From Flavobacterium agricola (GTDB lineage: Bacteria; Bacteroidota; Bacteroidia; Flavobacteriales; Flavobacteriaceae): DNA of 64,000 bases. The position numbers and the translations under genes were made by a program. The notes beneath the pieces are model-generated. The model searched no databases. It was not told the origin of the DNA and saw nothing but the letters and a program-made list of their open reading frames with translations. The number at the start of each line of letters is the position of its first letter. Position 1 is the first letter of the stretch. The DNA is taken from NCBI RefSeq assembly GCF_025919725.1, contig NZ_CP081495.1, positions 1,488,001 to 1,552,000 of the forward strand, read 5' to 3'. Shown here piece by piece: positions 9,830 through 18,356 of the stretch.

Positions 9830-9928
9830 ATGAGAACTTTTAAAAAAAACATTATTATTGCAGTTGTTGTATTAGTTGCTTTTATGCTATTTATTATTGC
9901 TTATTATCAAGGATTACTGATAAAATAA
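9830..9928 (+). CDS. Small single-pass membrane protein (32 residues)
   Basis: ATG at 9830, stop at 9926-9928. The peptide begins MRTFKKN (positively charged), then has about 20 hydrophobic residues (IIIAVVVLVAFMLFIIAYY), and ends QGLLIK. This is a typical bitopic small membrane protein with a cytoplasmic basic N-terminus. A promoter-like element lies upstream and a perfect hairpin follows eight bases after the stop, so it looks like an independent transcription unit. It is not recognisable as a known family and could also be a toxin-like or regulatory peptide; only conservation would show that it is translated. Confidence 0.55.
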   Translation: MRTFKKNIIIAVVVLVAFMLFIIAYYQGLLIK

Positions 9929-9935
9929 ATTATAT

Positions 9936-9973
9936 AAAAAAATCCATGTGTTTTATACACATGGATTTTTTTT
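9936..9973. terminator. Bidirectional terminator between small ORF and yaaA
   Basis: A run of A, an 8-bp GC-containing stem (TCCATGTG at 9943-9950 with CACATGGA at 9958-9965) and a run of T. It works for both the plus-strand small gene and the minus-strand yaaA, whose stop overlaps its edge. Confidence 0.85.
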
Positions 9974-10730
9974 ATCTTGTAAAAACCAAATTATTGCCGT
10001 TACTTAAATTGGCATCAAAGGCATAACCTTCGTAATTAAAAGCTTTAAGGCCATCAAGCGTTTCTACATTATGATCAATAATATAACGTACCATTAATCC
10101 GCGGGCTTTTTTAGCAAAAAAACTAATTATTTTAAGTTTACCATCTTTATAATCTTTAAATTCTGGAGTAATTACCGGAACTTTTAATTGCTTTTCATCA
10201 ACAGCAGCAAAATATTCGTTCGAAGCTAAGTTTACAAACAATTCGTCTTCCGTTAATTCTTCATTTAACTTGGCAGTAACGGTTTCTTTCCAAAATTGCA
10301 CTAAGTTTGGTTTATTATCTACGGGCAATTTAATGCCCATTTCTAAACGGTACGGCTGAATTAAATCTAAAGGTTTTAAAACCCCATATAAACCAGATAA
10401 AATACGTAATTTATTTTGCAGCACATTTATTTTAGCTTCGGGAATGCTGTATGCATCTAAACCCGTATAAACATCGCCATTAAAGGCATAAACAGCCGGA
10501 CGTGCGTTAGCTGGCGTAAAAGGTAAATGCCAAGCCTGATTGCGCTCCCAATTTAAGTTGGCCAATTTATCAGATATTTTCATCAAATCTGCCAATTCTT
10601 TTGGAGAAAGTTGTTTGGCATAACTTTGTACTAGTTTAGCTTGATCTAATAAATCGGATTGTGTATAAGTAGAAATAGGTAATGCCGAATCAAAATCTAA
10701 TGATTTAGCAGGAGATATAACTATTTTCAT
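9972..10730 (-). CDS. yaaA: Peroxide stress protein YaaA (DUF328)
   Basis: 252 residues, the normal length. It starts with the characteristic MKIVISPAKSLDF and includes AVYAFNGDVYTGLDA, LRILSGLYGVLKPLDLIQPYRLEMG and FAKKARGLMVRYI. In E. coli YaaA lowers free iron and protects DNA during peroxide stress; a DNA-binding fold is reported. It is transcribed alone from a promoter at 10751-10781 and ends in the shared terminator. There are no membrane segments. Confidence 0.96.
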   Translation of the reverse strand: MKIVISPAKSLDFDSALPISTYTQSDLLDQAKLVQSYAKQLSPKELADLMKISDKLANLNWERNQAWHLPFTPANARPAVYAFNGDVYTGLDAYSIPEAKINVLQNKLRILSGLYGVLKPLDLIQPYRLEMGIKLPVDNKPNLVQFWKETVTAKLNEELTEDELFVNLASNEYFAAVDEKQLKVPVITPEFKDYKDGKLKIISFFAKKARGLMVRYIIDHNVETLDGLKAFNYEGYAFDANLSNGNNLVFTR

Positions 10731-10750
10731 AAATTCAATTTTTAATTACT

Positions 10751-10781
10751 CAAAAATAAGGTTAAAAAAAATAACCTTCAA
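10751..10781 (-). promoter_or_regulatory. Promoter of yaaA (-33 TTG, -7 TATTTTTG)
   Basis: On the minus strand, TTG (10781-10779), 20 bases, then TATTTTTG (10758-10751), an exact match to the Bacteroidota consensus. The leader to the ATG is about 15 bases. Confidence 0.65.
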
Positions 10782-10822
10782 ATGATTCAATTACTTAAAG
10801 GTTATTGGGCAATCAATTAAAA

Positions 10823-12247
10823 CTATTGTTTTATTTTGTTTACTACTTTATAACTTATGTATAAAATAAACAACCAAATAGGAATTAATAATACTGAAAT
10901 TTCTTTACCTATAAAGCACATAATAATTAATATTCCGATTAAAAACAGAATACAAATCCAATTGCTTATGGGGTAAAATAAACTTGGGAAAGCTGTTTTT
11001 TTGCTTTCTGCATTCATTGTATTTCTAAACTTTAAGTGCGTTACCGAAATCATAACCCAATTGATGATTAAGGCAGAAACTACTAAAGATAATAAAATAC
11101 CGAAAGCTTTATTAGGAAAAAACAAGTTGATAAAGATACAAATTGCAACAATTGCTGAACTTGCCAAAATAGCATGAACAGGAACGGCATGTGCATTTAA
11201 CTTCTTTAAAAAAGCAGGCGCATTGCCTTGGCTTGCTAAACCATATAACATACGGGAATTGCTGTAAACACAACTATTATAAACGCTTAATGCAGCCGTT
11301 AAAACAATTATATTTAAAGCATTTGCAATGATTTTAGAGAATATAATGGTATGCCCAAAAAGTGTAAATTGTAAATCGCTAATGTTATTAAAAACCGTAA
11401 CAAACGGGCTGGTATTTGCAGTAATGGTTTGCCACGGCGCTAATGAAAACAGAATTACTATAGCACCAATATAAAAAATTAAAATTCTGTAAATAACTTG
11501 GTTAGTAGCTTTTGGAATTGTTTTTTCTGGATGATCTGCCTCGGCAGCCGTAATTCCAATCAATTCTAATCCTCCAAAAGAAAACATAACCAACGTCATG
11601 GCAGCTAACAAACCAACATACGTGCCGGATTCGGTTTCATTAAAAATACCTTTCGGAAAAAATCCGCCATCGTTCCATAAATTCGTAATCGTTGCTTCTT
11701 CCCCACCCGTTCCAGAAACTAATAGATAAGTACCAAATACAATCATAGCAATAATAGCAGAAACTTTAATAATAGAAAACCAAAACTCGGCTTCGCCAAA
11801 AAGTTTTACCGATCCTAAATTTAAGGCATTTATTACAAGAAAGAAAAATAAGCTAGAAGCCCACAAAGGAATTTCAGGCCACCAAAACTGCACGTAAATT
11901 CCAATTGCGGTAAGCTCGGCCATGCTTACTAAAATATACAACATCCAATAATTCCAACCTGATGAGAATCCTGCAAAGTTGCCCCAATATTTATATGCAA
12001 AATGACTAAAGCTGCCCGAAACCGGTTCGTGCACCACCATTTCGCCTAATTGGCGCATAATAAAAAAAGCAATGATTCCTGCTATTCCGTAACCAAGAAT
12101 AACAGACGGCCCTGCTAACACAGCCGCTTCACCTAATCCTAAAAATAAGCCCGTACCAATAGCCCCACCCAATGCAATTAATTGAATGTGACGGTTGTTT
12201 AAACTGCGCTTTAATTTTTGTTCGGATTTGTTGTTTTTCTGTTCCAA
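10823..12247 (-). CDS. Amino acid permease (APC superfamily, AAT type)
   Basis: 474 residues with about 12 hydrophobic segments. It begins with the family signature near residue 19: NRHIQLIALGGAIGTGLFLG, followed by GPSVILGYGIAGIIAFFIMR and GEMVVHEPVSGSFSHFAYKYWG. The block FGGLELIGITAAEADHPEKTIPKA is typical of the AroP/LysP/AnsP/ProY group, which are inner-membrane proton-driven amino-acid importers. The exact substrate cannot be decided. The start is a TTG at 12247; no ATG exists in frame before the conserved region, and the TTG gives the usual basic N-terminal tail. It stands alone. Confidence 0.9.
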   Translation of the reverse strand: MEQKNNKSEQKLKRSLNNRHIQLIALGGAIGTGLFLGLGEAAVLAGPSVILGYGIAGIIAFFIMRQLGEMVVHEPVSGSFSHFAYKYWGNFAGFSSGWNYWMLYILVSMAELTAIGIYVQFWWPEIPLWASSLFFFLVINALNLGSVKLFGEAEFWFSIIKVSAIIAMIVFGTYLLVSGTGGEEATITNLWNDGGFFPKGIFNETESGTYVGLLAAMTLVMFSFGGLELIGITAAEADHPEKTIPKATNQVIYRILIFYIGAIVILFSLAPWQTITANTSPFVTVFNNISDLQFTLFGHTIIFSKIIANALNIIVLTAALSVYNSCVYSNSRMLYGLASQGNAPAFLKKLNAHAVPVHAILASSAIVAICIFINLFFPNKAFGILLSLVVSALIINWVMISVTHLKFRNTMNAESKKTAFPSLFYPISNWICILFLIGILIIMCFIGKEISVLLIPIWLFILYISYKVVNKIKQ

Positions 12248-12344
12248 ATCGTATTTTAAATTATTTTTTGCTAAGGTAGTGAATTAGATAGATTGGATTT
12301 TTATTAGGTACATAATTTTACATTTTTTTATCTCGATGTATTAA

Positions 12345-12373
12345 AAAAAGCCAGGCTTTAGGCCTGGCTTTTT
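12345..12373 (-). terminator. Terminator of the S46 peptidase gene
   Basis: 12-bp stem (12345-12356 with 12362-12373) flanked by A on the left, which is the T tract on the minus strand. It is symmetrical enough to work in both directions. Confidence 0.85.
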
Positions 12374-12393
12374 ACTATATTTTTAATGTTAAT

Positions 12394-14544
12394 TTATTCA
12401 ACAATTTCCATTTCTTCAACTAAATGTGAAGCTCCAGAATATGTATCAATTAACCATAAAATGAAACGAGAATCTACGTTGATTGTACGTTGTAATTTAG
12501 GATCAAAAATAACATCACCAGCCATAGCTTCAATGTTACCGTCAAATGCTAAACCAATTAATTCACCTTTGCCATTTAAAACTGGAGAACCTGAGTTTCC
12601 ACCAGTAATATCATGATCGGTTAACATGTTTACGTGTAAAGTTCCATCTTTATCCGCATAACGGCCGTATTCTTTATTTTCAGCCATTTCTAATAAACGT
12701 TGCGGTAAATCAAACTCAGCATCTCCTTTTTTGTATTTTTTAACCATACCATCTAAAGTTGTATAGTTATTTTCAGAAACCGGATTGCGCTTGTCTTTTG
12801 GTAAAGCACGCACCGTACCGTACGTTAAACGTAACGTTGAATTTGCATCTGGGTATTGAATATCTGAAATACCTGATTCACGTAAACCTTGAACTAATTT
12901 ACGGTAAGCAGCCTGAAAATCGTTTTCAGCTTGCATTAACTCTTCAGATTTAACAGATAAATGCGTTAATAAATCGTTTGATAAAACCATTAACGGATCA
13001 TTCGCTACAAAGTTTGCATTTGGCACTTCTAAAAAAGCTTGTACCGATGCAGCCGAACGGAAAATTGATTGTTCGAACATTGCGTTTACAGCATTTGCAA
13101 AATCACCATTATTTGTAGCTGTTAAAGCTGCAACTTGAGGAGCAACACCATAAGCTTTACCTTTAGCTGCATATAAATTTAATTGCGCTGCTAAAACATC
13201 TTGTTCTGCAGGCATATAAATGTTGTTGTAAAATTCTGTAACAACCTGAGCCAAAGCTGGTTTAATTTCTGCTTGTTTTGCTGCAGGTGCTTTAGCATAC
13301 ATTTCTAACTGACGGCCTAAACCACGAGAAATAGTTCCGAATGCAGATGAACGTAATAAAGTAGATAAGTAATTATCGTGAGATGCTTTTTCGTTCGTTA
13401 ATGCGTAATAGTTATTAATTGTTGGTACAACATTACCGTATTTTGCTTTGTTAGCCGGTTTGTTAGCCCATTTATGAAACTTTGCTTCTTGTTTTGCTTT
13501 TGCTTTTGCAGTTTTAAACTGCGTTAAAGCATCAATCATTCCTTGTCTGTTTTTCCAGTAGTTTGCAATAGATGCATATTTAGATGCGTATTTTAAATTT
13601 ACATCTTCATCTTCAACCATATATTTTTTAAGGTTGTCCATTCCAACTTTAGAACCTTCAACCCAAGCTGGGTAAGCATATTTTACGTTTTGCTCAATTC
13701 CTCCTGCTGGCATCCAACGGTTTGTACGCCCTGGGTAACCTAAAATCATAGAAAAATCACCTTCTTTAATTCCACCAATGTTAATTGGTAAATGGTGTTT
13801 TGGTTTTAAAGGTACGTTGTTTGTAGAATATGCAGCTGGTTCGTTATTTTGATCTGCATAAACGCGGAATAAAGAAAAATCTCCGGTATGACGTGGCCAT
13901 TCCCAATTATCTGTATCTCCACCAAATTTACCAATAGATTCTTCTGGCGTTCCTACTAAACGAACGTCAGTATAATCTTGGTAAACAAAATAGTAATATT
14001 CATTACCTTGAAAGAAAGGACGAACTACTACAGTGTATTTACCACCTTCTGAGTTTTCTTCTTGAATTTTTGCAATTTCGTTGTTAATTACTTTTTCACG
14101 TTCTGCTTCGCTCATATCATCGTTTACTAATGATAAAATACGTTTAGAAACGTCGTCCATTCTAACAAAAAAACGTACGTATAAATTTTTTGGTTTTAAT
14201 TCTTCAGACTTATCTTTTGCCCAAAAACCATTTTTTAAATAATTTGCTTCTGGCGATGATAATTCTGCAATAACATTGTACCCACAGTGGTGGTTAGTAA
14301 GTACTAAACCTTGCGGAGAAACCATTTCTGCAGTACAACCTCCGTTAAATTGCACAATTGCATCTTTTAATGAGTTGTTGTTTATGCTATAAATTTCTTC
14401 TGCAGTAAGTTGCAGTCCCATTTTTTGCATATCACGGTGGTTTAAACGGTCAATGAACATTAAAAACCACATACCTTCATTCGCTTTTACAGTAAAAGGT
14501 AATAATGTAAAAATTGCGACTAATGAAAGAATAATTTTTTTCAT
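12394..14544 (-). CDS. S46 family dipeptidyl-peptidase (DPP7/DPP11-like)
   Basis: 716 residues, the usual size for S46. A signal peptide (about 21 residues) precedes the mature start NEGMWFLMFIDRLN. The chymotrypsin-type triad is visible: His in LTNHHCGYN (about residue 85), Asp in the DNWEWPRHTGDFSLF region, and Ser in ITGGNSGSPVLNGKGE. These periplasmic enzymes release dipeptides from the N-terminus of oligopeptides; DPP7 prefers hydrophobic residues and DPP11 acidic residues at P1. I cannot assign the type safely from LAFDGNIEAMAGD, the segment near the specificity residue. The role is protein-derived nutrition, consistent with a neighbouring amino-acid permease. Confidence 0.95.
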   Translation of the reverse strand: MKKIILSLVAIFTLLPFTVKANEGMWFLMFIDRLNHRDMQKMGLQLTAEEIYSINNNSLKDAIVQFNGGCTAEMVSPQGLVLTNHHCGYNVIAELSSPEANYLKNGFWAKDKSEELKPKNLYVRFFVRMDDVSKRILSLVNDDMSEAEREKVINNEIAKIQEENSEGGKYTVVVRPFFQGNEYYYFVYQDYTDVRLVGTPEESIGKFGGDTDNWEWPRHTGDFSLFRVYADQNNEPAAYSTNNVPLKPKHHLPINIGGIKEGDFSMILGYPGRTNRWMPAGGIEQNVKYAYPAWVEGSKVGMDNLKKYMVEDEDVNLKYASKYASIANYWKNRQGMIDALTQFKTAKAKAKQEAKFHKWANKPANKAKYGNVVPTINNYYALTNEKASHDNYLSTLLRSSAFGTISRGLGRQLEMYAKAPAAKQAEIKPALAQVVTEFYNNIYMPAEQDVLAAQLNLYAAKGKAYGVAPQVAALTATNNGDFANAVNAMFEQSIFRSAASVQAFLEVPNANFVANDPLMVLSNDLLTHLSVKSEELMQAENDFQAAYRKLVQGLRESGISDIQYPDANSTLRLTYGTVRALPKDKRNPVSENNYTTLDGMVKKYKKGDAEFDLPQRLLEMAENKEYGRYADKDGTLHVNMLTDHDITGGNSGSPVLNGKGELIGLAFDGNIEAMAGDVIFDPKLQRTINVDSRFILWLIDTYSGASHLVEEMEIVE

Positions 14545-14698
14545 AATCAGTTCTAATTTATTATATGTGATTGCGAATATAAAATAAATAGCTTAGTTAT
14601 TAAACAATCGGTATTGAATGTTTTTAAATATTTAATAAATTATTACCTTTTATGCAAACGGTTATTACAATACCATAAACAACAGCTAAAAACTGCTT

Positions 14699-15606
14699 TT
14701 AATTTTGTTTGCTTCGCGGATGGTAGGTATATAAAACCTCGGTTAAAAACTTACGGTCTAAATGCATATAAACTTCGGTTGTAGTAATAGATTCGTGTCC
14801 TAGCATAAGTTGAATAGAGCGCAAATCGGCTCCATTTTCTAACAAATGCGTAGCAAATGAATGTCGAAATGTGTGCGGAGAAATTGTTTTTTGTAGGTTT
14901 ATTTTAACTGCTAAATCTTTAATTATGGTAAAAACCATTGCTCGGGTTAAGCTTTTACCACGGCGATTTAAAAATAGCGTATCTTCAAATCCTTTCTGAA
15001 TTTTTAAGTGCAAACGCGTATGTTGCATGTACAGGTTAATGTACTTTTGGGTAGTTTGACTAATAGGCACAAAACGTTGCTTGTTGCCTTTACCCGAAAC
15101 TTTTATAAATTCTTCTTCAAAAAATAAATCTGATATTTTTAAATCTAGCAATTCGCTAACACGCAAACCACAGCTATACAAAGTTTCGAGCATGGCACGG
15201 TTACGTTCGCCTTCGGGCTTAGATAAATCAATGGCTTGAATAAGTAAGTCTATTTCATCGCTCGATAGCGTATCGGGTAATTTACGACCTAACTTAGGCG
15301 CTTCTATTAATTCTAGCGGAAAATCGTCACGTAAACCTTCAACATTTAAAAATTTAAAAAAACTTTTTAAGCCCGAAATAATTCGAGCTTGCGAACGCGG
15401 ATTCACCTTGTCTGAAATGGAATAAATAAATTGAGATATTTCTGTTTCGGAAATTTCTAAACACGTAACTTTTATATGGTTACATTCTAAAAAATCTTTC
15501 AATTTTAATAAATCTAATTCATAATTTTGCACGGTATTTACAGATAACCGCGCTCAATTTTTAAATAATTTTTAAAGTCTTTTATGGCAACATTCCATGA
15601 AATCAT
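14699..15606 (-). pseudogene. xerD: Tyrosine recombinase XerD, N-terminus separated by a frameshift at about 15546
   Basis: The frame 15532-14699 gives 277 residues that lack the usual N-terminus. Upstream on the minus strand, ATG at 15606 opens a second frame encoding MISWNVAIKDFKNYLKIERG, exactly the N-terminal core-binding region of XerD. Adding one T to ggttatctg (making ggt-tta-tct, Gly-Leu-Ser) joins the frames into 302 residues, the normal size. The catalytic half is complete: Arg in CGLRVSELLDLK, HTFRHSFATHLLENGADLR, LGHESITTTEVYMHLD with the Tyr nucleophile. XerD with XerC resolves chromosome dimers at dif during division. The lesion is a one-base loss in a short T run, so it may be a consensus error. 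Confidence 0.85.
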
Positions 15607-15690
15607 AGAAAAAAATAACATTTATTTTACGTTGTAAATATAATATTTTAAAAGCAAAGCGGTTATGTATCATATTAAAAAACAATAATT

Positions 15691-16329
15691 ATGAAGTTAG
15701 GACAATGTATTAAAGCAGGTGCTTTAGGTTTAAGTTTGTTTTGTTTGAGCCAAGCTAATGCTCAGGTATTCGAAAATGAAAGATTTAAATTCGGAATTAA
15801 AGGTGGGTATTCGTTGTCATCAATCGCACCAACAAGCAAAAAAAATGTTTGGAATGATGGACAAGATCACAGAAACGGATTTTATGCAGGGGTTGTAGCA
15901 GAATATTCATTAACTCGCGAAAAAGGCGCATCAATTCAGCTTGAGGTATTGTATTCGCAACAAGGCGTAAAATATAAAGAAGATGTTCCGTTTATCGGGC
16001 AAGCATCGTACACGTTAGAATACGATTATATTACAGTACCTGTTTTAGCTAAAATTTATGTAATTGATCGCGTGGCGCTATACGGTGGACCAACGATTGC
16101 TTTTAATGTAAACGATAAATCGGTTTTAAAAATTGATCATGTAGAATCAAGCTTTAACAACGATATTAATAAAGTTGATGTTTTAGCAACTGCTGGAGTT
16201 GAAGTAACTATTTTTGACGGCATTTATGTAGAAGGGCGTTACAACCACGGATTAAAATCTGTTTTTAAAGATGCAGGAAATAATTTTAACAACTCGAACA
16301 TTCAGGTTGGCGTTGGGTTTAAATTTTAA
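15691..16329 (+). CDS. Outer membrane beta-barrel protein (PorT/OMP_b-brl type)
   Basis: 212 residues. Signal peptide MKLGQCIKAGALGLSLFCLS followed by QANAQ, with cleavage after NAQ. The mature part alternates strands such as FKFGIKGGYSLSS, IQLEVLYSQQGVKY, YITVPVLAKIYV, RVALYGGPTIAFN, VEVTIFDGIYVEGRYNHGLKS and ends with NIQVGVGFKF, whose terminal Phe is the classic outer-membrane barrel signal. About eight strands fit the length. Such proteins are abundant in Bacteroidota and mostly without known ligand. It is divergent from xerD and is followed by a strong terminator, so it is a single-gene unit. Confidence 0.88.
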   Translation: MKLGQCIKAGALGLSLFCLSQANAQVFENERFKFGIKGGYSLSSIAPTSKKNVWNDGQDHRNGFYAGVVAEYSLTREKGASIQLEVLYSQQGVKYKEDVPFIGQASYTLEYDYITVPVLAKIYVIDRVALYGGPTIAFNVNDKSVLKIDHVESSFNNDINKVDVLATAGVEVTIFDGIYVEGRYNHGLKSVFKDAGNNFNNSNIQVGVGFKF

Positions 16330-16330
16330 T

Positions 16331-16362
16331 AAAAAAAGCAGCTTGTACAAGCTGCTTTTTTT
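16331..16362 (+). terminator. Terminator after beta-barrel gene
   Basis: Near-perfect palindrome: A run, GCAGCTTG/CAAGCTGC stem, T run. It lies directly behind the stop. Confidence 0.88.
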
Positions 16363-16390
16363 ATCTTAGTTAAAGCAAATCAGAAACTAA

Positions 16391-17224
16391 ATGAAAAATC
16401 TTGCAATTTTAGCATTGTTACTTGTTATAACAAGTTCTTGCACTAAAGACAAGTTAATTGGCGAATGGAAATTTAATAAAGTAGTAGAAACAGATGCTAC
16501 AAAAACAGCATCGTATTTTGAAAAAGATTTTTTTACCTCAGAAGCTATTTTTGCGGGCAACGGTTATTTTTTAATGTTAGATAAAGGTACTGCCAATCCG
16601 TTTGAAATGGCAAGTGCTGCATATCAACCTAAAGATCAAATGCTTTACGGAACATGGCAAAGAACTGAAGAAACAAATAAAATAAAACTGCTGTTGTTAA
16701 ATGCCAAGCAAAATCCAATTCTTTTTATTGAAGAAATTAAAAACGACGGAGATAAAGTACAATTTAAAAGCCTTATAAATAGCAATTTAAATTCGTTACA
16801 ATTTATTTTTACAAAACAAAATGATACTGATTTAGCTACAAAACAATACAACTTTTTAGCTCCAGATATAAATACATGGCGCATTCCTGCAAACCAAAGC
16901 GAAGGATATAAGCAAATTAATAATCGCGTAAAACAAAGTTTAGAATTTGCTTTGTTATATTATAAATATTGTCAAAAAAACAGTGATCACTTATCATTAA
17001 ACTTTTTAAAACCAATTCCTATTCGATTTGCATCTAATGGCATTGCAACTCGTAAAAATGAAAATTGGGATGCATTATTTTATGATGCAGACCAAGCAGC
17101 CATGAGTTATAAAATATTAAAAGATGCTTTTAAAGCATCTAAAAAAATACCCAATAACATAAAAACGCCATTTGAAATTGGAATTTATACGTTAGAACAA
17201 CTTATATATAATTTAGAAGAATAA
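16391..17224 (+). CDS. Lipoprotein of unknown function
   Basis: 277 residues with a lipoprotein signal peptide MKNLAILALLLVITSSC (lipobox TSSC, Cys17). The first 140 residues (DKLIGEWKFNKVVETD and later GTWQRTEETNKIKLLL) resemble the short lipocalin-like pattern of many Bacteroidota lipoproteins. The C-terminal half is helical, with a segment YKILKDAFKASKKIP. No enzyme motif is seen. It is probably anchored in the outer or inner membrane and faces the periplasm. Function unknown. Confidence 0.8.
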   Translation: MKNLAILALLLVITSSCTKDKLIGEWKFNKVVETDATKTASYFEKDFFTSEAIFAGNGYFLMLDKGTANPFEMASAAYQPKDQMLYGTWQRTEETNKIKLLLLNAKQNPILFIEEIKNDGDKVQFKSLINSNLNSLQFIFTKQNDTDLATKQYNFLAPDINTWRIPANQSEGYKQINNRVKQSLEFALLYYKYCQKNSDHLSLNFLKPIPIRFASNGIATRKNENWDALFYDADQAAMSYKILKDAFKASKKIPNNIKTPFEIGIYTLEQLIYNLEE

Positions 17225-17254
17225 AAAAAGCCCAATTTAAATTGGGCTTTTTTT
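17222..17254. terminator. Bidirectional terminator between lipoprotein gene and PPIase gene
   Basis: A run, 9-bp stem GCCCAATTT/AAATTGGGC, T run. It overlaps the plus-strand stop and lies just beyond the minus-strand stop at 17262. Confidence 0.88.
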
Positions 17255-17261
17255 ATAAGGA

Positions 17262-18194
17262 TTAGTAAACTTTTACTAATTCTACATCAAAAATTAAAAT
17301 CGCATCTGGTGGAATAACACCTCCAGCACCGCGAGAACCATAACCTAAGTTAGATGGAATTACAAAACGTGCTTTATCGCCTTCTTGTAATAATAAAATT
17401 CCTTCATCCCATCCTTCAATTACTTGACCAACGCCAACTGTAAATTCTAAAGGTTGTTTACGTTTGTATGATTCGTCAAAAACAGAACCGTTTGTTAATT
17501 GTCCTTTATAATGTACTGCAACTTTAGCTCCTTTATAAGCTTGTTTACCTGTACCTTTATGAATCATTTGGTAACGTAATCCAGAAGCTGTTTCTTGAAA
17601 ACCAGCTGCAATTTTATCTAATTCTGCTGCTGCTCTTGCTTTTTCTTCAGCCATACGTTTTTCACGAGAACCTTCAAAAGTTCTAAATGCTTCAATTGCA
17701 TTCCATTTTTGAGCGGCATCACCTACTCTAACAATTTCTAATGATTCAATAACATCACCTTGATCAATTGCATCAACAATAGCTTGTCCTTCTACAACTT
17801 TACCAAAAACAGTATGTTTTCCGTCTAACCATGGTGTAGCTCCGTGTGTGATAAAAAACTGAGAGCCGTTTGTTCCAGGTCCTGCATTAGCCATAGATAA
17901 AATTCCAGGCGCATCGTGTTGTAGTTCCGGGTGAAACTCATCATCAAACTGATAACCTGGTCCACCAACTCCTGATCCTTTAGGACATCCGCCCTGAATC
18001 ATAAAATCAGAAATTACACGGTGAAATTTTAAACCGTCGTAATATGGTTTTCCTTGTGGTTTTACATTGTTTTCTAAATTCCCTTCGGCTAAACCTACAA
18101 AGTTACCTACCGTTCCAGGCGTTTTGTCGTATGTTAATTCTACTAAAATCGTTCCTTTAGTTGTATTGAATTTTGCGTAAATTCCGTCTTTCAT
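17262..18194 (-). CDS. Cyclophilin-FKBP fusion peptidyl-prolyl isomerase
   Basis: 310 residues from the ATG at 18194 (MKDGIYAKFNTTKGTILVEL). Residues 1 to about 165 form a cyclophilin domain with GLKFHRVISDFMIQGG, GILSMANAGPGTNGSQFFIT and WLDGKHTVFGKVVEG. A helical charged linker (about 170-205) follows, then an FKBP domain to the end with AVHYKGQLTNGSVFDES, VIEGWDEGILLLQEG, LGYGSRGAGGVIPPDA. Both catalyse cis-trans isomerisation of X-Pro bonds. There is no signal peptide, so it is cytoplasmic. The longer open frame to 18302 is rejected because the -7 element (18219-18226) lies inside it. Confidence 0.95.
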   Translation of the reverse strand: MKDGIYAKFNTTKGTILVELTYDKTPGTVGNFVGLAEGNLENNVKPQGKPYYDGLKFHRVISDFMIQGGCPKGSGVGGPGYQFDDEFHPELQHDAPGILSMANAGPGTNGSQFFITHGATPWLDGKHTVFGKVVEGQAIVDAIDQGDVIESLEIVRVGDAAQKWNAIEAFRTFEGSREKRMAEEKARAAAELDKIAAGFQETASGLRYQMIHKGTGKQAYKGAKVAVHYKGQLTNGSVFDESYKRKQPLEFTVGVGQVIEGWDEGILLLQEGDKARFVIPSNLGYGSRGAGGVIPPDAILIFDVELVKVY

Positions 18195-18218
18195 GATTTT
18201 ATTTTTATAAATACTATG

Positions 18219-18226
18219 CAAATATA
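18219..18226 (-). promoter_or_regulatory. -7 promoter element (TATATTTG) for PPIase gene
   Basis: Exact consensus on the minus strand, 25 bases upstream of the ATG at 18194. Confidence 0.6.
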
Positions 18227-18310
18227 AACATTTATTTAGTGTTAAAAACCCGAATTTTAAGGCAGAATTTGTATTTTTTAAACAAAAGTAAAACCCAGCC
18301 AAATTTTAAA

Positions 18311-18341
18311 TTGCCAAACACGGTTATTTAAAGTATTTTTG
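18311..18341 (+). promoter_or_regulatory. Promoter of trmD (-33 TTG, -7 TATTTTTG)
   Basis: TTG at 18311-18313, 20 bases, TATTTTTG at 18334-18341. It fixes the trmD start at ATG 18357, because the in-frame TTG at 18339 lies within the promoter. Confidence 0.7.
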
Positions 18342-18356
18342 CAAAAATTTACAGTT

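Noticed and set aside
12386..12953. Plus-strand open frames over the S46 peptidase
   Set aside because: They are antisense to a clear, long conserved gene with signal peptide and catalytic triad, and have no family features.
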